From Metaruminococcus_A sp003150405 (GTDB lineage: Bacteria > Bacillota > Clostridia > Oscillospirales > Ruminococcaceae), in the NCBI GenBank assembly GCA_902489745.1, contig CABUBB010000003.1:1-64000 (forward strand): a stretch of 64,000 bases of DNA, written 5' to 3'. Positions 1 to 7,759 of this stretch are shown here, piece after piece (positions within the stretch are counted from its first letter, which is position 1; each line of letters starts with the position of its first letter). The notes under the pieces were generated by a model that did not search any database, was not told the DNA's origin, and saw only the letters and a list, made by a program, of their open reading frames with translations. The translations under genes were made by a program, and so were the position numbers.

Positions 1-85
1 AAAATCTCATAACAAGATATAACAGAGTGTGGCAATCGGAGAACTGTGACATATGTGCGAATATATTATAACGGAGGATTTTTTA

Positions 86-457
86 ATGGACAAGTATATT
101 TATGATGAAAGCAACGGTCTATGGTATGAGTTGCAGGGAGATTATTATATTCCTTGCCTTACTTTACCAACCGAAAAAGAACACAAGCCTATCAGCTTAT
201 GGGGACAGCGACACAAACGCTATTTACAGGAACATAAACGGGCGGTTTACACCACGCTTCTCGCAAGCGGCAAGTTGAACAGTTACCTTGCTGACATTGA
301 CGAACAGGCAACGGATATGATGTTCCGATTGGTTGGGCAAATGGCTGACAAGGAAGGTGTGACCGAACAACTCAAAGCAGAAAACCCGATGTTGTGGGTT
401 GAAAGAATGAACGATACAGGCAAGGGCAAGAGAAATCATCAACGCAGTAAACTGTAG
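86..457 (+). CDS. tnpV: TnpV-like transposon protein with frameshifted C-terminus
   Basis: The protein resembles the small TnpV proteins carried by Tn4451/Tn5397-type and related clostridial elements; their biochemical role is not established. The family core is visible: a LTLP segment, then WGQRHKRYLQEH, then SGKLNSYLADIDEQA and a C-terminal TEQLKAENPMLWV. I chose ATG 86 because a GGAGG sits at a good distance before it; an in-frame ATG at 53 lacks such a site. After residue ~112 the frame is lost: the +1 frame from about 413 reads IQARAREIINAV, the usual end of this family, so one base has been gained or lost. It is the first sign that the neighbouring element is decaying. Confidence 0.75.
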   Translation: MDKYIYDESNGLWYELQGDYYIPCLTLPTEKEHKPISLWGQRHKRYLQEHKRAVYTTLLASGKLNSYLADIDEQATDMMFRLVGQMADKEGVTEQLKAENPMLWVERMNDTGKGKRNHQRSKL

Positions 458-776
458 TTTCCTTTTAACTGTGTATAGCGTGTATTATGTAAAAGAAAAG
501 GAGAGAAACAGAACTGTATACACAACAGAAAGAGAAAAATGTGTATCGTGTTAAGTAGGTTCGGTCATAGAGATAACCGCTTTTTATTTCTGCTGGTAAG
601 AGGCAATTAAGCCCTCTTAGGCTTAATCAGCTTATTGCTACAAAGCAGGAACAGGATGGTGTGTCAAGGACGGCAAAGCCGGGAGTGGAGATTTGGCGAA
701 GCAAAATACTACGTATCCTTTACACAACAGACAGTTCCTGCTAACAGAAAAAATAATACAGCCCAATCATATTGCA

Positions 777-813
777 GGCACATGGAAGAAGAAAAATCCA
801 TGTGCCTTTTTTT
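777..813 (+). terminator. Intrinsic terminator
   Basis: A perfect 10-bp stem (GGCACATGGA with TCCATGTGCC) around an A-rich loop is followed by a run of eight T. It lies between the TnpV-like gene and the next element genes, and argues that the next gene starts after it. Confidence 0.8.
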
Positions 814-859
814 ATTTTCAAATTCAGGAAAGGAATCGCTTAAGAAAAAAGAAACAGAT

Positions 860-1240
860 ATGTCAGAGGTAAAATCCATTGCAAAGATGCTACTTATAAC
901 CGATGTGCATGAAACAGAATTCTCGCCAATGGTGGTGCAGCATTCCTTCACTTCCTCTGCCATTGTTGTTCTGCCTGAATATGAAATATATATGATGGTC
1001 AATAAGCCATACGGTCTAACCTTCCTCAAATATGCCTCTCCCCATTTATCGAAGAAGGACTTCTCAGAAATCCTTGCGAGCGTATGGATTATGTGTGAGG
1101 CTCCCCACAATGATCCGGATGTGAGCATAAAAAAGCTGGTCGCTATGTTTCAATCTGCCGATCCGCAGGTTTTTATGGATGAGGATGAATATAGGGAGTT
1201 TCAAAGACTATCTGCGCCATTTTATGGACAGCCGTTTTGA
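860..1240 (+). pseudogene. Truncated conjugative-element protein (N-terminal part only)
   Basis: From ATG 860 this reads as the N-terminal ~110 residues of a conserved hypothetical protein I associate with clostridial integrative elements (segments ITDVHETEFSPMVVQH, NKPYGLTFLKYA and EDEYREFQRL). In the family as I recall it, the last segment is followed by a VYRGV-type, ADP-ribosyltransferase-like half. Here that half is missing: at about 1205 the reading frame runs into a different protein remnant and stops. An upstream in-frame ATG at 782 lies inside a terminator hairpin and is unlikely. Function unknown; almost certainly non-functional. Confidence 0.45.
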
Positions 1241-1678
1241 CAGCAGATGGCTGGATACTTTGCTCGCGCAGAACGAGGGCGAACTGCTGCTTCAAAAGCT
1301 CGGTGCCACTGAGACGCCATACGGCGTGATTTCCGCCTGCGGACGTTCCTTGTACGAAATCGCGTCCTATTCGATGAGCCGGAAACGAAGGAGCCGAAAA
1401 CGCGGGCGTTGACCAATGAGAAATTGGATGTCATCGAGGTGCTTGACCGCAGAGTGTTATTCTCAAACGGCAGCCGTTTCATCTCCATTGAACCGAAGGT
1501 CGGCGTGAATTACGGCGGCACGGTACTCATGAAGGAAGTCCTCGATTTCAGAGAAAGCGGATATATCTCCTTTGAGGAAGATACAGATCCCAACTTTACA
1601 GGCTTATCGATGACACCGCAGGAATTTGCCGATGAGGAACTCGAAGAAACTCAGAAATTCAGAGGGATGCAACTATGA
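1179..1678 (+). pseudogene. Frameshifted remnant of a conjugative-element polyvalent-type protein
   Basis: Two overlapping frames together encode the C-terminal part of one ancestral protein. The first (1179-1412) reads LLAQNEGELLLQKLGA and ends abnormally. The second frame continues as DEPETKEPKTRALTNEKLDVIEVLDR from about 1373 to the stop at 1678. The second part resembles the domain called large polyvalent protein-associated domain 28 in integrative elements (IEPKVGVNYGGTVL motif), and seems to lack a short internal segment after VLFSNG. The N-terminus has been lost at the junction with the preceding gene. The family name is from memory; that it is a frameshifted remnant is seen directly. 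Confidence 0.5.
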
Positions 1679-2040
1679 GCATTAAAAAAATCAATGCGGG
1701 GGATCTTCGCCAAATGAAAGACGGCGGCGGACTTGTTCTGCAGGGCTGCGGCGGCGATCTGCAGGAATGGCTGGACGGAATCAACGGTCTGTTCACCGAG
1801 GAAAAACTGCTGCTTGACGGAACGAAATTTGAAAATATCTATGCCTTTGAAAACGAAGGCCTGACAAATATCCTCTTCCCGTTTAACGACAGCGCGAAAC
1901 TTGATATGGGCAGGCTCGCCATATGGCGGCTTCGCCTCCATGAGCAGTTCGGCGGCACCTGGTTTTTCGATTATATCTCAAACCGTCTTGACGATTTCAC
2001 GGAGGACGATGCAGAAAATATAGACGAAGGGATGATATAG
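1675..2040 (+). CDS. Conserved conjugative-element hypothetical protein, 121 aa
   Basis: The protein (INAGDLRQMKDGGGLVLQGCGG near the N-terminus, FGGTWFFDYISNRL near the C-terminus) resembles a small soluble protein that often sits in Tn1549-like elements just upstream of the DUF3789-type small membrane protein and the adenine methylase, as it does here. Start ATG 1675 overlaps the preceding stop by four bases (ATGA), which suggests translational coupling in the original element. No signal peptide, membrane segment or catalytic motif is visible. It is one of the few genes in this remnant that seem intact. Function unknown. Confidence 0.6.
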   Translation: MSIKKINAGDLRQMKDGGGLVLQGCGGDLQEWLDGINGLFTEEKLLLDGTKFENIYAFENEGLTNILFPFNDSAKLDMGRLAIWRLRLHEQFGGTWFFDYISNRLDDFTEDDAENIDEGMI

Positions 2041-2041
2041 G

Positions 2042-2188
2042 ATGAGTGAACTTGCATGGTTGCTGACAGGGCTTCTGATCGGCGGCTGCATTGCGGTGAC
2101 GGTACTCTGCTGTGCTCAGATTAACTGTATCAGTGATTATAAGCAGGAAATCAGAGGGCTTCGACAAGAGCCAAGCGACAAAAATTAA
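2042..2188 (+). CDS. Small single-pass membrane protein (DUF3789-like), 48 aa
   Basis: A 48-codon frame begins two bases after the previous stop. It has a hydrophobic N-terminal segment (LAWLLTGLLIGGCIAVTVLCC), then a short charged tail ending EPSDKN. Size, composition and place between the 121-residue protein and the adenine methylase match the DUF3789-type small membrane proteins of Tn1549-like elements. It is followed at once by a terminator. Role unknown. Confidence 0.5.
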   Translation: MSELAWLLTGLLIGGCIAVTVLCCAQINCISDYKQEIRGLRQEPSDKN

Positions 2189-2191
2189 CGA

Positions 2192-2240
2192 GCCGGTATC
2201 AATCGCCCTGAAAACGATTGGTATCGGCCTTTTTTATTTT
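2192..2240 (+). terminator. Intrinsic terminator
   Basis: A 14-bp stem (GCCGGTATCAATCG with CGATTGGTATCGGC, two G-T pairs) is followed by TTTTTTATTTT. It closes the small-gene cluster of the element remnant. Confidence 0.7.
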
Positions 2241-2250
2241 GGGGCGGTTG

Positions 2251-2727
2251 ATGCCGCCAAAAGAGGTGGTGATTATCAAAAGCCCTGTCAGTTGGATGGG
2301 AAGCAAGACTTCCATCCTTCACATTTTATACGCTTTGTTTCCGCTGAGCTACGGTCGGTACATTGAGCCTTTCAGTGGATCGGACGCTGTGCTGCTGGGC
2401 AAAGCTGTTCCCGACAAATTCGAGGTGTATAACGACTATAACGCAACCCTTGTCAATCTGTTCCGCTGTATGCGCGACAGACCGATGGAATTTATCCATA
2501 AGCTTGGATTTCTCAATTTAAACGCAAGAGACGATTTTCTCATCCTCAAGCACTTTTTTGAAAAGCAGGATTTTACCGACGAATTTCTGAAACAGGAACT
2601 TGACCTGACGAGCATCCTGCTCCCTGCGCCGAATGCGGCAGAAATCAGGCTGCTGTATAAGACGGCGAAGGAAGAGTATGATCTGCGCCGTGCGGTGATG
2701 TTCTTAAATCTTGTCAGTTACAGCTAT
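2251..2727 (+). pseudogene. DNA adenine methylase, N-terminal fragment
   Basis: About 159 residues of a D12-class N6-adenine methyltransferase (Dam/DpnII type). The AdoMet-binding region is visible as SPVSWMGSKTSIL and YIEPFSGSDAVLLGK. In intact relatives the latter is EPFGGSGAVLL, so two glycines are changed to S and D, which would probably hurt cofactor binding. The catalytic DPPY motif and target-recognition region are absent: after VSYSY at about 2727 the reading frame passes into the end of a coupling protein. The gene is dead by deletion, and the cofactor site may have drifted. Confidence 0.75.
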
Positions 2728-3180
2728 ATTCAGAGGATCGAGCGCCCGCTCATGACGTCAGATGAACTCAAATCCATGCCCAAAGGACAGTTTGTTGGTA
2801 TGAAAACCGGCTTCTATCCCATGAAGGTAAAGCTGAAACTGTTCTTCAAATAGGGTGTTTCCTTCGATGAGAAGCATCCGTATGAAATTCCCGATCAGGG
2901 CAACCACAAGGTGGAATGCGCGGAAAAGTAGGATATTCTGGACGGCATCGTGAAGAAGTACCGTTCCGATCTGCTGGAACCGCCGGCTCCCGACGGAGGA
3001 ATGTCGGGAAATCAGGAGCAGCAGATGACAGAGAAGAATGAGCCGAATCCGGCAAGACCGCAGAACAGGGACAGGCGGCGAAACGGTGGCGCCGCTGTGC
3101 AGACCGCGCCGAGAAACCGCAGAAATCCAATGCAGGAAGTCCAACAGGAACAGGAGACGCCGTCCGATGGGCAGACTTGA
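2728..3180 (+). pseudogene. VirD4/TraG coupling protein, C-terminal fragment with two in-frame TAG codons
   Basis: The segment IERPLMTSDELKSMPKGQFV followed by KVKLKLFFK is typical of the end of the VirD4/TraG type IV coupling protein of Tn1549-like elements, the ATPase that delivers DNA to the conjugation channel. The Walker A and B regions are gone. The same frame continues past TAG at 2851 and TAG at 2929 to the stop at 3178; the context suggests former TGG (Trp) and CAG (Gln) codons. It is joined directly to the methylase fragment, so a deletion removed everything between them. Non-functional. Confidence 0.7.
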
Positions 3181-3427
3181 TTTTTTGTATTGCTCCGACC
3201 TGCCGCACCGTGCGGTATCCGTTTATATTTATCTCTCTGACCGAGCCAACAAAGAAGGAGAATGCTGGCCTGCGATCCCTACCATCGTCGCCGAGCTGAA
3301 GTTGTCGCAGTCAACCGTCCGACGTGCGCTTCACGACCTGCGTAAAGCAGGACTCATTGAAATCGAGCAGCGATACCGAACCAAAGGCGGCAAGAGCAGT
3401 CTGCTTTACAAACTGCGCAGAGAATAG
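3167..3427 (+). CDS. Small winged-helix HTH protein of conjugative element, 86 aa
   Basis: The protein starts MGRLDFLYCSDLPHRAVSVY and contains a helix-turn-helix (TIVAELKLSQSTVRRALHDLRKAGLIEIEQR) like the DnaD/replication-initiator N-terminal type. Such ~85-residue HTH proteins commonly overlap the end of the coupling-protein gene in Tn1549-like elements, and here too it overlaps the coupling-protein remnant by 14 bases. Probably a DNA-binding regulator of the lost transfer module, now an orphan. ATG 3167 was chosen because family members begin at this point. Confidence 0.65.
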   Translation: MGRLDFLYCSDLPHRAVSVYIYLSDRANKEGECWPAIPTIVAELKLSQSTVRRALHDLRKAGLIEIEQRYRTKGGKSSLLYKLRRE

Positions 3428-3615
3428 ACGAAATAATGCCCTCTCCGCCAAGGTGCAACTGCGCCCTTTGGCTGATAGGTGGCACCTTTCATGATACCGG
3501 GTGAAGTGAACCTCCCACCCGAAAAATAATTATGGCAGAAAAGATGATGATAGGGTAAATAGATAAAAAAGAGACGCTGTTGGTTGTAGAGAAATCCACT
3601 TTTGCAGCACAACTC

Positions 3616-3643
3616 TTGATTTTTGCCGAAAAAGTAGTACAAT
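3616..3643 (+). promoter_or_regulatory. Sigma-A-type promoter for the ArsR-family gene
   Basis: TTGATT and TACAAT are separated by 16 bp, about 40 bp before the start codon at 3685. Confidence 0.5.
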
Positions 3644-3684
3644 GTGTTTAAACAGATAATCATGTTTCTGCCAGGAGGGATACT

Positions 3685-4056
3685 ATGAATCAATCAGCTA
3701 TGGTTTTAGAACTTGAACGAGAATTTCATACCTATCAGAAACTGTTGACCGCACTTGGAGATGAAGTCCGCCAAAAACTTCTCTTTCTCATGCTGACGGA
3801 AAATCGTACTTGGGTGCGGGTTGTGGATCTGGTGGAAAAGACGAGTCTTACTCGCCCTGCCGTTTCGCATCATATGCAGATTCTCCGGGATGCAGGAATT
3901 ATACTATGTAGAAAAAAAGGAAAATTCGCCTATTATTCTTTTGACAGTGAATGCGCAATGATTACTTTGCTGATTGAACTTCTTGAAAAGGCAAAGTGTA
4001 TCATTCAGGAGAATGCGGTACAGGACGAAGAATCTCTATTTGAAAAAGGAAGATAA
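3685..4056 (+). CDS. ArsR-family transcriptional regulator, 123 aa
   Basis: A winged-helix repressor of the ArsR/SmtB type. The core HTH reads TWVRVVDLVEKTSLTRPAVSHHMQILRDAGII, followed by the wing CRKKGKFAYYSF. An N-terminal ~20-residue helix precedes the HTH. No cysteine cluster of the ELCVCDL metal-sensing kind is seen, so a metal signal is not supported. The start follows AGGAGG at a good distance. The next, overlapping transcript unit encodes only a broken protein (4061-4299), so its original target may be lost. Confidence 0.8.
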   Translation: MNQSAMVLELEREFHTYQKLLTALGDEVRQKLLFLMLTENRTWVRVVDLVEKTSLTRPAVSHHMQILRDAGIILCRKKGKFAYYSFDSECAMITLLIELLEKAKCIIQENAVQDEESLFEKGR

Positions 4057-4060
4057 TATT

Positions 4061-4299
4061 ATGGCAAATTATGATGTGTTTTAGAGTATATTAAGAACCA
4101 CTCTACAGAGGCGACGATTTCGGACAAAGAGATTAAGAAGATTTCCTCCTTCTACTGCTACGCTATGACCGATTATATTCTAAAGTTCATATGGAGTGAT
4201 ATGAAAAGTGATATCGACACAGAGGTTGACGAAATCAAGCCGATTTTTGACGATGTTCTGGAATTCGTCCAGAGAAAAATTTCTTCAGGAGAAAGTTAA
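4061..4299 (+). pseudogene. Frameshifted TetR-like or element-encoded protein remnant
   Basis: A start codon with a reasonable leader (ATG 4061, MANYDV) is followed after six codons by a frame change. From about 4081 the +2 frame reads EYIKNHSTEATISDKEIKKI and continues to KPIFDDVLEFVQRKISSGES before TAA at 4297. The second part resembles the C-terminal ligand-binding helices of TetR-type regulators, but this is a weak match by eye. The two parts cannot be one protein as the sequence stands. Confidence 0.4.
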
Positions 4300-4350
4300 A
4301 ATTCTTGAGACATTTAAGGATGTAGCAGAAGAAATGGCAGGAGATACAAA

Positions 4351-4908
4351 ATGGCTAACTTTACGAAAAAAGCAATTCAAGAGTCCTTTCTGAAATTACT
4401 GACGGAACGGCCTCTATCCAAAATCACAGTGAAAGATATTGTGGCAGACTGCGGCATCAATCGCAACACCTTTTACTACTACTTCGAGGATATGCCGAAA
4501 CTCATTGAAAGCATTGTCGAGGATGACACCGAACAGATGATTCAGTCCTATCCTACCATAGAAAAATTCGAGGACTGTCTGGACGCGGCGATTACGCTTG
4601 CGCTTGCGAAAAAGCGTGCGGTGTTGCATATTTATCACTCGGCAAATCGGGAAATCTATGAGATGTACTTATGGAAAGTCTGTGATCATACAATCAATGC
4701 TTATGTTACCTCTGTCCTGCAAGGCAAAAGTGTTCGGGAAAGTGACCTTTTCATCGTAAAAGAGTATCTGTCCGGCCTTGCTTTCGGTATCTTTTCCAGA
4801 TGGCTGAAAAACGATATGAACGATGATATTCGGACTATGCTCTCACGCCTGATGGAAATCAAGAAAGGAATGATCGAAGAGATGATTCTATGCTGTGTCA
4901 ATGAGTAA
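4351..4908 (+). CDS. TetR/AcrR-family regulator, 185 aa
   Basis: The N-terminal ~50 residues are a TetR HTH (KITVKDIVADCGINRNTFYYYFEDMPKLI). The remainder is an all-helical ligand domain of the DhaS-like type. It lies directly upstream of the HdeD-like/MMPL/heptad-repeat operon, separated by a strong terminator, so it is the natural candidate regulator of that operon. A second TetR of the same subtype lies at 11696, beside oleate hydratase. The start overlaps no neighbour; its RBS (AGGAG within GCAGGAGATACAAA) is acceptable. Confidence 0.88.
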   Translation: MANFTKKAIQESFLKLLTERPLSKITVKDIVADCGINRNTFYYYFEDMPKLIESIVEDDTEQMIQSYPTIEKFEDCLDAAITLALAKKRAVLHIYHSANREIYEMYLWKVCDHTINAYVTSVLQGKSVRESDLFIVKEYLSGLAFGIFSRWLKNDMNDDIRTMLSRLMEIKKGMIEEMILCCVNE

Positions 4909-4953
4909 ATTCAGATAAATGCCACTGTTTGTCTTAAAATCGGTCATTTTTAT

Positions 4954-4987
4954 GTCCCGTGTCTGATTATCGGACACGGGACTTTTT
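4954..4987 (+). terminator. Intrinsic terminator after TetR gene
   Basis: A perfect 10-bp stem (GTCCCGTGTC with GACACGGGAC) is followed by TTTTT. Confidence 0.85.
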
Positions 4988-5054
4988 GTGTCTGTATGCA
5001 AATCAAAACAGCTTGACTACAATAAAGACAAACGAGCAAAGGAGGCTTGCTTTT

Positions 5055-5663
5055 ATGAAGATGCGCTCTGTAACGCCAATGCGGATTGCGAAGATCGGTT
5101 ACATCGTCCTATCTAGCCTGTTTTGCGCCGCAGGCATTTTATTTATTGCCGCGCCGGAGCTTTCGGTGTCGATCATCGGCGTTTGCATCGGGGTCGCAAT
5201 GATTCTATTTGGTATTGTCAAACTGATCGGGTATTTTTCAAAAGACCTGTTCCGTTTGGCATTCCAGTTTGATCTGGAATTTGGGATTCTGATGATCATC
5301 CTTGGCGTGATCGTCCTTTTTAACCCGAAAAACCTGATGGCATTTATCTGTGTTGCCCTTGGGATTTTCATTTTGCTTGACGGACTGTTCAAAATTCGAA
5401 TCACCATGGATTCCAAGCAGTTTGGCATAAAAAGTTGGTGGCTAATTTTAGCGCTTGCCATCATCACCGGAGTGCTTGGCGTGTTCCTGATTTATGATTC
5501 GGTCATCGGAGCGCGAACCCTATCGGTTTTACTTGGGCTAACGCTTCTTTCGGAGGGCGCTTTAAATCTGTATACGGTGATCAGCACCGTCTTAATTGTT
5601 AAAAATCAAATGCCGGACGTCATTGAAGTGGACGCATTTGAAACGGACGGAAAGGAAAGGTGA
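5055..5663 (+). CDS. HdeD-like DUF308 membrane protein, 202 aa
   Basis: Six hydrophobic segments arranged as three hairpins of the DUF308 repeat (for example GYIVLSSLFCAAGILFIAA, LVSIIGVC-type and MAFICVALGIFILLDGLFK) mark it as HdeD-like. The family includes E. coli HdeD, linked to acid stress, but the molecular role is unknown. I chose ATG 5055 because AAAGGAGG lies just before it. The stop overlaps the start region of the MMPL gene, so the two are co-translated. A short charged tail (VDAFETDGKER) faces the cytoplasm by prediction. It is likely part of a three-gene envelope system. Confidence 0.8.
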   Translation: MKMRSVTPMRIAKIGYIVLSSLFCAAGILFIAAPELSVSIIGVCIGVAMILFGIVKLIGYFSKDLFRLAFQFDLEFGILMIILGVIVLFNPKNLMAFICVALGIFILLDGLFKIRITMDSKQFGIKSWWLILALAIITGVLGVFLIYDSVIGARTLSVLLGLTLLSEGALNLYTVISTVLIVKNQMPDVIEVDAFETDGKER

Positions 5664-5668
5664 ATGCC

Positions 5669-7759
5669 ATGCGTTTTGCAAAAGCGGTCGTAAAACACCG
5701 TATTCCAATTCTAATTTTAACCTTGGTTCTCCTGATTCCTTCGGTGTTAGGGATGACCCATACACGCATTAACTACGATATGCTGACCTATCTGCCGGAG
5801 GATATGGATACCGTCATTGGCCAAAACGAGCTGATGGAGGACTTTGATAAGGGTGCTTTCGCATTCCTCATTGTGGAGGATATGCCGAACAAGGATGTGG
5901 CGGCGCTGAAAGAGCAAATCGAGCGGGTCGATCATGTGGATACCGTCCTATGGTACGATTCCATCGCGGATCTTTCCGTCCCGATGGAACTGCTGCCTGA
6001 CAAGTTCTATAACGAATTCAACACTGAGAACGCCACCATGATGGCCGTGTTCTTCGACAGCTCTACCTCTGCCGACGTCACCATGGATGCGGTACGTCAG
6101 ATTCGTGGGATCGCCGGAAAGCAGTGTTTCCTGTCGGGACTTACGGCCATGGTTGTGGACCTCAAGGACCTGTGCGAACAGGAGGAACCCATCTATGTGG
6201 GGATCGCCGTGGCGCTGGCGCTGGTTGTGATGCTGCTTCTGCTGGACAACTGGCTGACGCCGTTTGTCTTTCTTTTGAGCATCGGCATGATGATCCTCAT
6301 CAATTTGGGGAGCAATTATTTCCTTGGGGAGATTTCCTATATCACGAAGGCGCTTTCCGCCGTTTTGCAGTTGGCCGTGACGATGGATTATTCCATCTTC
6401 CTTTGGCACAGCTACAATGAACAGCTTTTACACCACGATGATCGCAAGGAAGCCATGGCGAACGCTATTCGGGAAACATTGACTTCCATTGTTGGCAGTT
6501 CGCTCACCACCGTTGCCGGGTTTATCGCCCTTTGCTTCATGTCCTTTACCCTCGGCCGTGATCTTGGCATTGTGATGGCGAAAGGCGTTATTTTAGGTGT
6601 GATTGGTTGTGTGACTGTGTTGCCGGCTCTGATTCTCGTACTGGATAAGCCACTGCAAAAGGCAAAGCACAAGTCGCTGATCCCAAATATGCGCAGATTC
6701 GCCAAGGGTACGGTGAAGGCTTTCCCGGTTTTTCTCTGCCTATTTGTGTTGCTGATCCCACCTGCCCTTTACGGATACAACCAAACCAACAACGAGACAT
6801 ACTACAATCTGGCAAAGTCCCTGCCGGATGACATGGATTATGTGATCGCAAACAGCAAGCTATCGGAGGATTTTGACATTGCCTCGACGCATATGCTCCT
6901 TGTTGACAAAAATCTTTCGCCCAAATCCGTTCGGGACATGACGCGGGAAATGGAGCAGGTGGACGGGGTCAAATATGTGCTGGGACTGGAATCGGTGATT
7001 GGCCCCCGTGTGCCGGAGGAAGTTCTGCCGGAATCGATCACCGGGCTTTTGCAAAGCGACAAATGGGAACTGCTGCTCTTAAACTCCGAATATCCCGTAG
7101 CGAGCGATGAAGTCGGTACGCAGATCGAATCGCTGAATACCATCCTGAAAAAATACGATCCCACCGGCATGCTCATCGGAGAAGCGCCCTGCATGAAGGA
7201 TATGATCGATGTTACTTCCCACGATTTTGAGGTTGCCAATGCGATTTCCATTGTTGCGATCTTTCTCATTATTGCACTGGTGGAACGCAGCGTTTCTTTG
7301 CCGTTTATTCTGATTTCGGTGATTGAACTGGCTATCTTTATCAACTTAGGGTTACCCCATTACCAGGGGCAAAGCCTCCCGTTTATCGCGCCGATCTGCA
7401 TCAGCACCATCCAACTTGGCGCAACCGTGGACTACGCCATTTTGATGACGACACGGTACAAATCCGAGCGAATCCGTGGGCAAGGCAAAAAGGAGGCTGT
7501 GAGAACGGCACTGACCACATCCATTCCATCCATTCTGGTTTCGGGATTCGGATTGTTCGCCGCCACCTTCGGTGTGGCGCTCTACTCAGAAATCGATATG
7601 ATCAATTCCATTTGCATGTTGCTTGCCCGTGGCGCTGTCATCAGTATGCTCTGCGTTATTTTGATCCTTCCGGCGCTTCTGCTTTTGCTGGATAAGATCA
7701 TTTGCGTAACCACGCTGGGAATGAAAAAGAAAACCGAACAGGAGGTACTTTTGAAATGA
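5669..7759 (+). CDS. MMPL/RND-family exporter, 696 aa
   Basis: The protein has the duplicated RND layout: one TM helix, a ~150-residue external loop, then five TM helices, repeated twice. The proton-relay Asp-Tyr pairs known from MmpL3 are in both halves: TMDYSIF (D240-Y241) and TVDYAIL (D588-Y589). MMPL proteins move lipids or other hydrophobic molecules to or through the membrane; the substrate here is unknown. ATG 5669 follows AAAGGAAAGG at about 8 bases; an in-frame GTG at 5660 would overlap the RBS. The gene overlaps the next by four bases (ATGA). Presence beside lipid-type genes suggests a lipid or fatty-acid substrate (inference). Confidence 0.9.
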   Translation: MRFAKAVVKHRIPILILTLVLLIPSVLGMTHTRINYDMLTYLPEDMDTVIGQNELMEDFDKGAFAFLIVEDMPNKDVAALKEQIERVDHVDTVLWYDSIADLSVPMELLPDKFYNEFNTENATMMAVFFDSSTSADVTMDAVRQIRGIAGKQCFLSGLTAMVVDLKDLCEQEEPIYVGIAVALALVVMLLLLDNWLTPFVFLLSIGMMILINLGSNYFLGEISYITKALSAVLQLAVTMDYSIFLWHSYNEQLLHHDDRKEAMANAIRETLTSIVGSSLTTVAGFIALCFMSFTLGRDLGIVMAKGVILGVIGCVTVLPALILVLDKPLQKAKHKSLIPNMRRFAKGTVKAFPVFLCLFVLLIPPALYGYNQTNNETYYNLAKSLPDDMDYVIANSKLSEDFDIASTHMLLVDKNLSPKSVRDMTREMEQVDGVKYVLGLESVIGPRVPEEVLPESITGLLQSDKWELLLLNSEYPVASDEVGTQIESLNTILKKYDPTGMLIGEAPCMKDMIDVTSHDFEVANAISIVAIFLIIALVERSVSLPFILISVIELAIFINLGLPHYQGQSLPFIAPICISTIQLGATVDYAILMTTRYKSERIRGQGKKEAVRTALTTSIPSILVSGFGLFAATFGVALYSEIDMINSICMLLARGAVISMLCVILILPALLLLLDKIICVTTLGMKKKTEQEVLLK

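Noticed and set aside
2845..2935. TAG read as an amino acid (recoding)
   Set aside because: All other genes here use TAG, TAA and TGA as normal stops, and this locus is clearly a deletion remnant.
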